Shown: one piece after another, positions 18,994-27,207 of the stretch
How the letters are laid out: each line of letters begins with the position of its first letter
Position numbering within the stretch: position 1 is the stretch's first letter
DNA from: Bacillus alkalicellulosilyticus
GTDB taxonomy: Bacteria > Bacillota > Bacilli > Bacillales > Bacillaceae_F
DNA length: 64,000 nt
Assembly: GCF_002019795.1 (NCBI RefSeq)
Contig: NZ_KV917381.1
Location: 1,113,210 to 1,177,209 of the forward strand
Direction of reading: 5' to 3'
Made by a program: the position numbers and the translations under genes
Notes under the pieces: generated by a model
Seen by the model: only the letters and a program-made list of their open reading frames with translations
What the model was told of the DNA's origin: nothing
Databases searched by the model: none

Positions 18994-19411
18994 ACAAATA
19001 AGACGATTAAAACAAGCGATGAATCAAACGGTTTTTAAAGAGTTAACTTTTTCAGATAAACATAAACAGGCGGTTCAAAACCAAATTAGTAAGATGGATG
19101 GAAATCAAGAACAAAGCACAATTCAAACGGACATTTTAAAAATCGTAACTGAACCTCAAAGCGGATTTCAGATTTTTACTGTGCTAGAAAAACGCCATAT
19201 CTTCCAATTTGAAAATAAAGAAGGAGAGCTCTATACGTTATTGCATTCGATGGAAAAAGACGGTCTGATTTGTTCAAACTGGATTGAAGATACAATCATG
19301 CGTAAGGAGTATAAAATTAGTTCTAAAGGAAGAACTGTTTTACAGGAACTAGAAAAGAAAGAGTCATCACCATCTTTTGTTCCCCGTACGGTAGGAGGAG
19401 AAACGCAATGA
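18986..19411 (+). CDS. Anti-sigma-like N-terminus joined to a PadR-type winged helix
   Basis: It is a 141-residue soluble protein. Residues 1-40 (DEQIRRLKQAMNQTVFKELT, then FSDKHKQAVQNQI) resemble the opening of Bacillus ECF-linked anti-sigma proteins. Residues about 48-130 resemble a PadR winged helix: ILKIVTEPQSGFQIFTVLE, then a wing and the final YKISSKGRTVLQELE. The start is ATG 18986 behind AGGCGGGG; a TTG at 18962 would add eight residues inside the sigma gene. It overlaps the sigma gene by 8 bases and shares ATGA with the FtsW-like gene. I infer a soluble regulator that binds DNA or sequesters the sigma factor; neither activity is shown by sequence. Confidence 0.7.
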   Translation: MDEQIRRLKQAMNQTVFKELTFSDKHKQAVQNQISKMDGNQEQSTIQTDILKIVTEPQSGFQIFTVLEKRHIFQFENKEGELYTLLHSMEKDGLICSNWIEDTIMRKEYKISSKGRTVLQELEKKESSPSFVPRTVGGETQ

Positions 19412-20748
19412 ATACGATTCAAAAATACATTGAAGAAGTTTGTCGTCACATTAAATCAAAGGAAGCGAGAAAAGTTGTTTCCCTTGAGTTAGAGCACCAT
19501 CTGGCGGAAAAAAAGTCTGCCCTACAAGAGAAAGGAATAACTGGAGATGAAGCCGATGCAGTTGCGGTGGAACAGATGGGAAATCCAATTACCGTTGGCA
19601 AAGAGTTTCACAAACTCCATAAACCAATCATTGACTGGGGATTATTAAGCTTATTAGTCATTCTTTTAGGAGTTAGTTTACTTCCTAAATTCGTGTTCGA
19701 ACAAATGTACACAGGAAGTTTCTTAAAAACTTTGATTTTTAGTTTAGTAGGTCTAGGGATAAGTTTGCTTATAATGTTTTTTAACTACCGGTGGTTAGCT
19801 AATAAAGGACTGATACTCTATGGAATTGCAATTGCTTTATTATTTTGGTCAGCTCAATTTGGTGTGATTCATAAGGGGAGACCGATGCTTTCCATATTTA
19901 ACTTCAAAACTGATTATTTTATTTTAGTATTGATATTAGGCATTGCTTGGGCAAGTATCCTTAGTACATATGCAAAACCAATTGATACATCTTGGAAACT
20001 GCAAATCCTAGTACTTGTTGCTATATTTATTCCAGTGGTCATGTTTAGTTCTAATACGTATCCTTTTTATGGAGCATTATATTTCATTTTGACCTTAATA
20101 TTACTTTGGAATTCTCCGCTCGAAAAAAAGGTAAAAAGAAGATTTATGGGTACTCAAGCAATAGTGGCTATCTCTGTTACAATCGTATCATTGTTAGCCT
20201 TCATACAAGCGATAAAATATACTGATTACACGTTGTTAAAGCCTCACCATCTTGAAAGAATAAATGGATTTTTGTTTGCTGAACAGTACAAGGATGGTGC
20301 TGGGTACCAAAACTTCATAATTAAAGATTTACTAGGTAATTCGAGCTGGTTTGGAACCGGAGAGCAACCAGAACAGCTATCAAAACTTCCTGAAATACAT
20401 ACGGATTTTGTATTAACATCTTTAATTCACTCAATAGGGTGGTTTGGTGCATCTATTATTATTCTTATCTTTATTGTTGCTATGATAAGAATAGGAACCG
20501 TGTTTATGAAAACAGCAGAACCTTTCGGAAGGCTTATTGTCATCGGAGGATTAACGATCTTTTCTTTATGTACGTTATGGAGTCTAGGTATGAACATCGG
20601 AGTTCTTCCTATTACTAATGTTTCTTTTCCTTTCTTAAGCTATGGAGGGATGAACCAAATGATTTACTCCGTAATATTTGGTCTGATCTTAAGCGTTTAT
20701 CGCCGGAGATTTTTAGTTGCGCCAACAGTGGTGAGTAAAAAAATTTAG
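19408..20748 (+). CDS. FtsW/RodA/SpoVE-family protein with N-terminal HAAS-like domain
   Basis: It is a membrane protein of the SEDS glycosyltransferase family (446 aa). Residues 1-75 form a soluble helical domain (EEVCRHIKSKEARKVVSLEL, later ADAVAVEQMGNPITVGKEF) of the HAAS/permease-prefix type often encoded beside PadR regulators. About ten membrane segments follow, with a C-terminal block GVLPITNVSFPFLSYGGMNQM that corresponds to the FtsW/RodA signature (PxTGxxxPFxSYGG), here with N in place of the first G. It shares ATGA with the PadR-like gene. A role in peptidoglycan polymerisation under control of the adjacent sigma factor is plausible. Absence of a paired class B PBP gene here is notable. 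Confidence 0.8.
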   Translation: MNTIQKYIEEVCRHIKSKEARKVVSLELEHHLAEKKSALQEKGITGDEADAVAVEQMGNPITVGKEFHKLHKPIIDWGLLSLLVILLGVSLLPKFVFEQMYTGSFLKTLIFSLVGLGISLLIMFFNYRWLANKGLILYGIAIALLFWSAQFGVIHKGRPMLSIFNFKTDYFILVLILGIAWASILSTYAKPIDTSWKLQILVLVAIFIPVVMFSSNTYPFYGALYFILTLILLWNSPLEKKVKRRFMGTQAIVAISVTIVSLLAFIQAIKYTDYTLLKPHHLERINGFLFAEQYKDGAGYQNFIIKDLLGNSSWFGTGEQPEQLSKLPEIHTDFVLTSLIHSIGWFGASIIILIFIVAMIRIGTVFMKTAEPFGRLIVIGGLTIFSLCTLWSLGMNIGVLPITNVSFPFLSYGGMNQMIYSVIFGLILSVYRRRFLVAPTVVSKKI

Positions 20749-20760
20749 GTAGGTGGGTAA

Positions 20761-21333
20761 GTGATAGTTTTTTTCGGGACATTGATTCTACTCATTTTTA
20801 TTGCCTTTGATTTCATTCGTATGAGGACCAACGATTTAGTGAGAAGATGTATCTTTTACAGTTTTCTTTTCTATCTCATCTTTGTCCTTCACTATACGGT
20901 TGGGTCGCATCTTTCACTGCCACTTAATAACGAATTTTTTAATTGGAACTATGCGTTTCAACTGATTCCCTTTTATTTTGTATATGATTTATATTTGCTT
21001 TATAACCATATAGATTCTTGGTTTTTCTGGAACGCGGTTAAACTTTCTTTTCTGAACGTATTGCTATTGTTACCATTTGGCGTGTATCTAGCTTTGTTGT
21101 TCAATATTAAAACTGTAAAAAAAGCAGCGTTTATCTTATTTTTAGGAAGTCTAACTATCGAAAGCTATCAGCTTCTCTTTGGGTATATTGGATTGATTTC
21201 CGGAAGAACGTTTAATGTCGATGATTTAATTTTAAATACTATTGGGGGAGTGGTAGGATTTATTGCAATGATACACACACTGAAGTTTTATAAGAAATAT
21301 AGTAAAGAGGTGGCGGTTTCGCTCAGTGCTTAG
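20761..21333 (+). CDS. VanZ-like membrane protein
   Basis: It is a 190-residue protein with about five membrane segments. The pattern of VanZ-like proteins is visible: a hydrophobic start, NWNYAFQLIPFYFVYD, LNVLLLLPFGVYLALLF, a SLTIESYQLLF block and RTFNVDDLILNTIGGVVGF near the end. The GTG start follows AGGTAGGTGGG and lies 12 bases after the FtsW-like gene, so it is probably the fourth gene of the sigma operon. VanZ relatives alter glycopeptide or lipoglycopeptide sensitivity by an unknown mechanism, which would fit a cell-envelope stress operon (inference). Confidence 0.8.
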   Translation: MIVFFGTLILLIFIAFDFIRMRTNDLVRRCIFYSFLFYLIFVLHYTVGSHLSLPLNNEFFNWNYAFQLIPFYFVYDLYLLYNHIDSWFFWNAVKLSFLNVLLLLPFGVYLALLFNIKTVKKAAFILFLGSLTIESYQLLFGYIGLISGRTFNVDDLILNTIGGVVGFIAMIHTLKFYKKYSKEVAVSLSA

Positions 21334-21334
21334 A

Positions 21335-21568
21335 GGGTATGACAAAAGGTTAAACGAGGGCACTGTAAAAGTTAAAAAACGAACTTTTTTCAGTGCCCTT
21401 AATTATGGTTGCAATGGCTCCACACGTTGCCCGCCAGCTACGAGAAACCCACTCGTAGTTGGCTTTAAAAAAATGCAACGGTTACGCACATTGCTTCTAG
21501 GGCACTGTAAAAGTTAAAAACCGAACTTTTTCAGTGCCCTAGAAAAAAAACAACCTATTGTCATACCC
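21335..21568. terminator. Terminator hairpin split by a repeat element
   Basis: The left arm GGGTATGACAAAAGGTT (21335-21351) and right arm AACCTATTGTCATACCC (21552-21568) are complementary at 16 of 17 positions, and T-rich CTTCTTTTTT follows. They match the terminator family at 2685 and 15672, where the loop is about ten bases. Here the loop is 200 bases and contains repeat copy B. The right arm overlaps the last codons of the P450 gene. Confidence 0.7.
21356..21542. repeat. GGGCACTG hairpin element, copy B (full length)
   Basis: A roughly 187-base element is bounded by two copies of the same hairpin (21358-21398 and 21497-21542, each GGGCACTG...CAGTGCCC), with a central block that includes GTTGCAATGG, GTTGCCCGCC, GAGAAACCCACTCGTA, AAAAATGCAACG and GCACATTGCTT. 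The centre also holds shorter inverted repeats. The same arrangement recurs at 27950-28130. No reading frame in it looks coding. Confidence 0.8.
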
Positions 21569-22904
21569 TTCTTTTTTCCATTAACAGCTCTATGCGAGGT
21601 TTGGGTCTTAATGTGATTAATGGTTGTGGCTTTACGATAGGATGGTGTTCTGGCATTTTAAATGAATATCTATGAGATATTGTGGCTAGAACTAGGACAG
21701 CTTCCATCATTGCAAAATGATTACCGATACATACTCTTGGTCCTCCACCAAAAGGAAAGTAGGCGAAGGTAGGTAGTGATTTGATAAAGGCATGTTCAAA
21801 ACGTTCTGGAATAAACTCATTTGGATTTTCAAAAAAACTAGATTTTCGATGCATGACATACGGGCTAATCAGGACCATATCTCCTTTTTTGAACGGGTGG
21901 TCACCTATCGTAACAGCTGTATCGGCTTTTCTGCCAATAACATAAGCAGGAGGATACAATCTCATCGTTTCCGATATGATGTTTTGAGTATATGGTAAAC
22001 TCTGAAAATGAGAGGGTGTAAGATGTCCTTGACCTATCACCGTATCGAGTTCTTGGTGTAATTTCTCTTGGATATCAGGGTGCTTGGAAAGAAGATAAAA
22101 TGCCCAAGAGAGAGCGTTGGCAGTTGTTTCGTGTCCTGCTAGAAAAATAGTCATCATTTCATTTCTGAGTTGAATATCACTCATTCCTGTTCCTTTTTCT
22201 TCATCTCGTGCTTCCATTAATATCCCTAATACGTCCTTATGCTTCACTGACTCTTTTCTTCTCTTTTCTATAAGGTGATAAAGAACTTGATCAAGTTCTT
22301 TAATAGCTTGCTTAAATCGACGGTTGTTTTTTGTTGGAATGAGTAAAGGTAATGGCAGAAGAGAACGCATTCTACGAATTCCTAGTTTCATAACGGCCTC
22401 CATCGGTTCTCCTATGACCGCATTGCCTTCATCAAAAGGAAGACTGAACATCGTTTTGCTTATAATTCCTAACGTGATATTCATCATATCATTGGTAAGG
22501 TTACGTTCTTCAATGTCCTTCCAGTTAGAAATATAATTTGAAGTTGTCGCTATCATATCTTGAGCATAGTGGGTAATATGACTTTTTCTATAAGAAGGTT
22601 GAATCAATCTTCTTTGTTGCAAATGGAAGTCCTTTTCACTAGTAAGAAGGCCTTCTCCTATTAATGGCTTTAATGCTTTTAAGTCTTGAGATTTTACAAA
22701 TAATTCTTGTTTCGTAACGAGTACTTCTTTAATCAAATCAGGGTTTGATACTAAGTAGACGCGTTGAAATGGTCCAAAACGAAATGGAGCAATGTCACCA
22801 TGTTGTTCTTCCATAGCGCTTAAAAAGGCTAGTGGGTTCGATTGAAATGAATGTAAATGTCCTGATAGTCTTTTTTTTGTGATAGTGAATAGCGGCTGAT
22901 TCAA
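21561..22904 (-). CDS. Cytochrome P450
   Basis: It is a soluble haem monooxygenase of 447 aa. The I-helix motif AGHETT (256-261), the ExxR pair (E312-R315, ETMRLYPP) and the haem-binding loop FPFGGGPRVCIG with Cys 392 are intact. It has no reductase domain, so redox partners must be supplied elsewhere. The sequence is of the CYP4/CYP102-like bacterial type that often acts on fatty acyl chains or terpenoids. The start is TTG 22904, six bases after GGAGGAA; the in-frame ATG at 22919 would swallow that ribosome site. It follows the PhaC-like gene by about 30 bases in the same direction, so they probably share an mRNA. The substrate is unknown. Confidence 0.9.
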   Translation of the reverse strand: MNQPLFTITKKRLSGHLHSFQSNPLAFLSAMEEQHGDIAPFRFGPFQRVYLVSNPDLIKEVLVTKQELFVKSQDLKALKPLIGEGLLTSEKDFHLQQRRLIQPSYRKSHITHYAQDMIATTSNYISNWKDIEERNLTNDMMNITLGIISKTMFSLPFDEGNAVIGEPMEAVMKLGIRRMRSLLPLPLLIPTKNNRRFKQAIKELDQVLYHLIEKRRKESVKHKDVLGILMEARDEEKGTGMSDIQLRNEMMTIFLAGHETTANALSWAFYLLSKHPDIQEKLHQELDTVIGQGHLTPSHFQSLPYTQNIISETMRLYPPAYVIGRKADTAVTIGDHPFKKGDMVLISPYVMHRKSSFFENPNEFIPERFEHAFIKSLPTFAYFPFGGGPRVCIGNHFAMMEAVLVLATISHRYSFKMPEHHPIVKPQPLITLRPKPRIELLMEKRRV

Positions 22905-22937
22905 GAGTAATTCCTCCATATGACTTAAGATTATCTA

Positions 22938-23927
22938 TTAAGAGCGCTCATGTAACCATTCCTCTAAGAAGGAAGGAAGAAATCCTTTTACAGCAAGAGT
23001 TGCGTGCCCGCCTTTTACTCGTTTGTACGTTTTATCTTTGCTAGATACTTTTTCTAAAAAAGAAACGATAAGGGGCTCAGGCACAAGTTCGTCTTCAGTT
23101 GTAGATACGACAAGAAGGTTTGAGTGTATATTTGATAACTCAACTTGTTGACCATCTATGACCAATTCATTTTTGATGAGTTTATTTTGAATAATTAGTT
23201 CATGGAGAAGTTGTTTACACGCCGCGCCGGAAAACGGAATATGGTCTTTGGACCACGCGTTAAAACGACTCCATTTTTCCACAAACTCCTTGTCGTTAGA
23301 ACGTTCATGCAGAGTAATGTATGGTGTAATTGAAATCGGGGTGGTTAATGCTCTCATCACAAGGTGGACTATGTTCGCCGGAATCACACCATACCTATCT
23401 AGCAGTGAACTGATTGTGCTCTCACTCGTTTGTAAAAACTCTTTCCACTTATCCAAAGAAGAAAAATGACTAAAATCTAATGGAGGCGCAAATAGGATAA
23501 GATTTTTAATAGATTCTTTGGCTATAGCAGCATAAATAACAGACAATGTCCCCCCTAAACAATAACCAACAACGGAAACATCCTGACATTTTGCGTGGTG
23601 TAACGTACGCCTGACAGCCTTTTGAATGTGCTTTGTAATATAATCATCTACTGTCACATCATCATCTTCGTAACCTGGAATTCCAAAATCGAGTAAATAG
23701 ACGTCGTACCCCTTAGCCATAAACGCCTGTATCATACTACTTTCAGGTGTTAAATCTAATAAATATGGTTTACTAACTAACGAATACACTAGAAATAACG
23801 GGGTTTTGTACTTTTTCATCTTTGCAGGATAGTACCACAATGTTGACTTGTTTTTATTCCAAATTGCAGTTCTGGGTGTTTGTCCGATTGTTTCTAGGTC
23901 TAGTGCACGGTCTTGTTGTTTAGTCAT
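22938..23927 (-). CDS. PhaC-like polyhydroxyalkanoate synthase / alpha-beta hydrolase
   Basis: It resembles class III/IV PHA synthase (329 aa, somewhat shorter than the usual 350-360). The synthase features are present: LVYSLVSKPYLLDL near 47-59, the lipase-like box GYCLGG with Cys 123 in place of Ser, D279 (TEDELVP) and H308 (GGHATL), the Cys-Asp-His triad expected for polymerisation from hydroxyacyl-CoA. It overlaps the upstream PhaR-like gene by 8 bases, the gene order of two-subunit synthases. Unlike the Bacillus megaterium locus, no phaP, phaQ or phaB is adjacent; a P450 gene follows instead. It could make PHA or transfer another acyl group; the class is secure, the product is not. Confidence 0.82.
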   Translation of the reverse strand: MTKQQDRALDLETIGQTPRTAIWNKNKSTLWYYPAKMKKYKTPLFLVYSLVSKPYLLDLTPESSMIQAFMAKGYDVYLLDFGIPGYEDDDVTVDDYITKHIQKAVRRTLHHAKCQDVSVVGYCLGGTLSVIYAAIAKESIKNLILFAPPLDFSHFSSLDKWKEFLQTSESTISSLLDRYGVIPANIVHLVMRALTTPISITPYITLHERSNDKEFVEKWSRFNAWSKDHIPFSGAACKQLLHELIIQNKLIKNELVIDGQQVELSNIHSNLLVVSTTEDELVPEPLIVSFLEKVSSKDKTYKRVKGGHATLAVKGFLPSFLEEWLHERS

Positions 23928-24411
23928 CGTTTTTTTCTCGTTTGACGAGCTTAGTTTTTATTGGGCGGAATGCTTCTGGATCAAGGATGGCCTGCATTTT
24001 AAGCAGTTTCTGGATTGTTGCTAAGTCGTGGTCGGTCTCTTTATAATCAGTTGCTGCTTGTAACCGATCTTTCATACCCCCGATAATGTTATCTACTGTA
24101 TCAATTGAACGTGGGCTGCCTGTTAACAGCTTTTCGTCGATATCGTCGACTTTCTCTTCGATTTGTTTTATAAGTTTTGAAAGGTTTCTTATATCTTTTT
24201 TTGATGGTACGTTGAGTTGGGTAGCTATCACTTCACTGTATTCTTGTAAATCACCTAGTTTTTTCGAGTGATGATCTAGTGCTTGTTTTACAAATTGAAT
24301 AACATCATCATCGTTAAGAATAGATTGAACAAGGTTTCTAAGGTGCTCTTCAGATTTTCCTCCTATCTTTTTTAACACTTTATAAATAGATAATTCTTCT
24401 TGATTAGACAT
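23920..24411 (-). CDS. PhaR/PhaE-like subunit partner of the PhaC-like protein
   Basis: It is a 163-residue, wholly helical, charged protein with no signal or membrane segment and a probable coiled coil at about 75-100 (LSKLIKQIEEKVDDIDEKLL). Its size, helicity and position immediately before and overlapping a PhaC-like gene match PhaR, the small subunit that class IV synthases need for activity. Sequence similarity is modest, so this is mostly a context call. The ATG follows GAGGAATACTCG. It diverges from adeR across 160 bases that would hold both promoters. Confidence 0.6.
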   Translation of the reverse strand: MSNQEELSIYKVLKKIGGKSEEHLRNLVQSILNDDDVIQFVKQALDHHSKKLGDLQEYSEVIATQLNVPSKKDIRNLSKLIKQIEEKVDDIDEKLLTGSPRSIDTVDNIIGGMKDRLQAATDYKETDHDLATIQKLLKMQAILDPEAFRPIKTKLVKREKNDD

Positions 24412-24571
24412 CGAGTATTCCTCACTTTCTTACACTTTTTGTATAGGATTGATAGTCATTCATGAGCTAGTTCGGTTCATTATATTCATGATAGAAGTAG
24501 GGGTGAGCAAAATAGTGGGAAAGCCCGTTTTGTTAAGGGGAGTCTTTAAGAAATGATGATTTTCAGGTAAA

Positions 24572-25855
24572 ATGAAAGATATGAGTAGTGGGATGAGGGG
24601 ATTAGAAAACATGGGGCAAGGTCAAATGAGATTTCCATCTTTTTCAACGTTACAAGAAGTCGTTGATTACATTAGTGAATCGTTACAATGTCCAGTGACA
24701 ATTGAGGATGGGGCTCACCGTTTACTAGCTTATAGTAAACATGATATTCAAACGGATATCGCGAGGATTGAAACGATTATTACACGCCAAGTCCCTCAAA
24801 AGGTCATTCATAGTCTTTGGGAAAAGGGAATCATCCAAGCACTTAACGAAAGTGATACTCCTGTTCATATTAACTCCATTGATAAGGTAGGGCTTGGTTC
24901 TCGTATTGCCATTTCAATTCGACATCAACGGGAAATCCTAGGGTATATATGGATTGTAAGTATTGAAGGATATAATAACGCAGAAGCTATTGAATTTTTA
25001 AAGGCGGCCAGTGAAGAAGTTAAACGTTTTCTATTAGAGCTTCGACATATCCATCAAGTGAAAACGGAAAAAGTACAACAATTTTTTCAATCCCTTCTAA
25101 CAGGGGCTATTCCAGATGCTAATGAGGTAGAAGCCATTCGTGCACAAGTCAATTGCTCTATTCCAAGTCATTGGAGTATTGCTGTTTTTCGATTTCCAGA
25201 AATTGTTGGACAACAAATAGATAGGCAGCTTTTGCAATATTTTCAATCGTTAAATAAAAAATCGGTTGTCTTTTCTTGTGCCATACAAGAAGAGGTTATT
25301 GTGTTTTTATCTGGAGAGATAAGCGACATGGCTGAAAATAATGCAGTGTTGTTTATGAAAGATACCATTGATACAATTGAACAAAGGTTTCAGATTAAGC
25401 CAATCTATGCTGGGTATGGAAGAAGCTATGCTGGCTTTGAAAACATAAAGAAAAGTTATCAAGAAGCCCGGCAAATTATTAAGTATAAAAAGTTGTTTCC
25501 TGAGGAATTACATGAAAAGTATAGTTACGAAGGTCTTGGAATCTATCAATATTTTGACGTGATCCTTGAAAATAGACCGTCTAGACTATCAAGTACAGTG
25601 GCAAGATTATCTGACTATGATGTTAAAAATCAAACAGATTTACTGCATTCATTAGAAGCATTTTTATCAAAAGATTGTAATATAAGTGAAGCCGCTAAAC
25701 TCTTACATGTACATCCGAATACATTGAACTATCGAATGAAGCGGATCGTAGAAATTACCAATATCGACTTGCGAAATATGAATGAAAAGATAGCATTATA
25801 CATAGAGCTTAAACTTAGACGTGTGGATGGTTCATTTGTTAATTCTAACAAATGA
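24572..25855 (+). CDS. adeR: PucR-type transcriptional activator of alanine dehydrogenase
   Basis: It is a regulator of about 414-427 aa. An N-terminal sensor region (about 25-175), a GGDEF-like/CdaR middle domain (about 180-320, with PIYAGYGRSYAGFENIKKSY) and the C-terminal PucR helix-turn-helix (CNISEAAKLLHVHPNTLNYR near 371-390) are visible. It lies directly before ald in the same direction, as AdeR does in Bacillus subtilis, where it activates ald. Two starts are possible: ATG 24572 with AGGT upstream, or ATG 24611 with GAGGGG nine bases upstream; I list the longer. The inducer is probably alanine (family knowledge). Confidence 0.82.
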   Translation: MKDMSSGMRGLENMGQGQMRFPSFSTLQEVVDYISESLQCPVTIEDGAHRLLAYSKHDIQTDIARIETIITRQVPQKVIHSLWEKGIIQALNESDTPVHINSIDKVGLGSRIAISIRHQREILGYIWIVSIEGYNNAEAIEFLKAASEEVKRFLLELRHIHQVKTEKVQQFFQSLLTGAIPDANEVEAIRAQVNCSIPSHWSIAVFRFPEIVGQQIDRQLLQYFQSLNKKSVVFSCAIQEEVIVFLSGEISDMAENNAVLFMKDTIDTIEQRFQIKPIYAGYGRSYAGFENIKKSYQEARQIIKYKKLFPEELHEKYSYEGLGIYQYFDVILENRPSRLSSTVARLSDYDVKNQTDLLHSLEAFLSKDCNISEAAKLLHVHPNTLNYRMKRIVEITNIDLRNMNEKIALYIELKLRRVDGSFVNSNK

Positions 25856-25874
25856 TACCGTCCTTTTTTTGGGT

Positions 25875-25902
25875 TTGACACAAAGCCAGGGACGCTTACA
25901 AT
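25875..25902 (+). promoter_or_regulatory. Sigma-A-like promoter for ald
   Basis: TTGACA (25875-25880) and TACAAT (25897-25902) are 16 bases apart, in the 97-base gap between adeR and ald. Confidence 0.6.
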
Positions 25903-25952
25903 ACGTATACTATATTTACAAGATGAGAAACGTATAAATAGGAGGTTTTTAT

Positions 25953-27086
25953 ATGATAATTGGGATTCCAAAAGAGATAAAAAATAATGAAAATCGAGTT
26001 GCCCTTACTCCTGCGGGTGTTTTAAGCTTTAAACAAGCTGGTCATGAAGTGATTGTTGAAACACAAGCAGGAGTGGGAAGCGGATTTGTGGATGAAGCAT
26101 ATATTGAAGCAGGTGCCATCGTAGCTGATGATGCTGCATCGGTTTGGAACGGTTCGGAAATGATTATGAAGGTGAAGGAGCCACTGCCTGAAGAATATAC
26201 GCATTTTAGAAAAGGGCTCATTTTATTTACGTATTTGCATTTAGCGGCAGAACCTTCTTTAGCTGAAGCCCTAGTAAAAAATGAAGTAACCGCAATCGCT
26301 TATGAAACGGTAGAATCCAATCGTACTTTACCATTACTTACACCAATGAGCGAAGTGGCTGGAAGAATGGCAGCTCAAATAGGTGCTCAATTTTTAGAAA
26401 AGCCTAAAGGTGGAAAAGGAATTTTATTAGCTGGTGTGCCTGGTGTGAAACGAGGAAAAGTAACGATTATCGGTGGTGGTATCGTTGGTACCAACGCAGC
26501 AAAAGTGGCGGTCGGTTTAGGGGCACAGGTAACCATTATTGATGTTAATGTCGACCGTCTTCGTCAGTTAGATGATATCTTTGGTAAAGAAATTACGACT
26601 CTTATGTCTAATCCACTCAACATTGCTGAAGCAGTAAAAGAAAGTGACCTTCTAATCGGGGCGGTTCTTATTCCAGGAGCGAAAGCACCACAGCTTGTCA
26701 CTGAGGACATGGTGAAGTCAATGGGTGATGGATCTGTTGTTGTGGACGTTGCCATTGACCAAGGGGGAAGCATTGCGACTATCGATAAAATTACAACTCA
26801 TGACAATCCAACCTATGTAAAGCATGGTGTCGTTCACTATGCAGTCGCGAACATGCCAGGTGCGGTTCCAAGGACATCGACGTTAGCCCTTACGAATGTT
26901 ACTGTACCGTATGCACTACAGTTAGCTAATAAAGGAGTAGTTGCTGCGATTACGGAAAATGAAGGATTGAAAAAAGGAGTAAATACGTGTGCTGGAGCAG
27001 TAACTTACATGGCAGTTGCAAATGACTTAGGGTACGAGTATGTTAGTACAGAGGATGCCCTTCGAAAGCTAACTGCTTTAGCATAA
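25953..27086 (+). CDS. ald: Alanine dehydrogenase
   Basis: It catalyses NAD-dependent, reversible deamination of L-alanine to pyruvate and ammonia. Length (377 aa) and order match the family: the N-terminal catalytic domain opening [20 protein letters not shown], catalytic K75 (MKVKEP) and H96 (YLHLAAE), then an NAD-binding Rossmann domain with [18 protein letters not shown] near 173-190, and the final [12 protein letters not shown] block. The start ATG follows TAGGAGGTTTT. It allows growth on alanine and supports sporulation and germination in Bacillus. It has its own promoter, and a hairpin terminator follows. Confidence 0.97.
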   Translation: MIIGIPKEIKNNENRVALTPAGVLSFKQAGHEVIVETQAGVGSGFVDEAYIEAGAIVADDAASVWNGSEMIMKVKEPLPEEYTHFRKGLILFTYLHLAAEPSLAEALVKNEVTAIAYETVESNRTLPLLTPMSEVAGRMAAQIGAQFLEKPKGGKGILLAGVPGVKRGKVTIIGGGIVGTNAAKVAVGLGAQVTIIDVNVDRLRQLDDIFGKEITTLMSNPLNIAEAVKESDLLIGAVLIPGAKAPQLVTEDMVKSMGDGSVVVDVAIDQGGSIATIDKITTHDNPTYVKHGVVHYAVANMPGAVPRTSTLALTNVTVPYALQLANKGVVAAITENEGLKKGVNTCAGAVTYMAVANDLGYEYVSTEDALRKLTALA

Positions 27087-27101
27087 TCGTTCTATCAAAA
27101 A

Positions 27102-27138
27102 GGCGACCTCGATATTGTATAAGAGGACGTCTTTTTTT
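27102..27138 (+). terminator. Rho-independent terminator after ald
   Basis: GGCGACCTC and GAGGACGTC pair with one A-A mismatch and one G-T pair, followed by seven T. Confidence 0.65.
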
Positions 27139-27207
27139 GTTTTCATGCTAATAACCCGACCGATCTGTATTACATAAGAAGAGGAACATAAATGGAGGAA
27201 TCAACTT

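Noticed and set aside
20761-21333. VanZ-like gene as evidence of a vancomycin-resistance cluster
   Set aside because: No vanH, vanA, vanX or vanRS-type genes are present; VanZ-like proteins are common alone in Bacillaceae.
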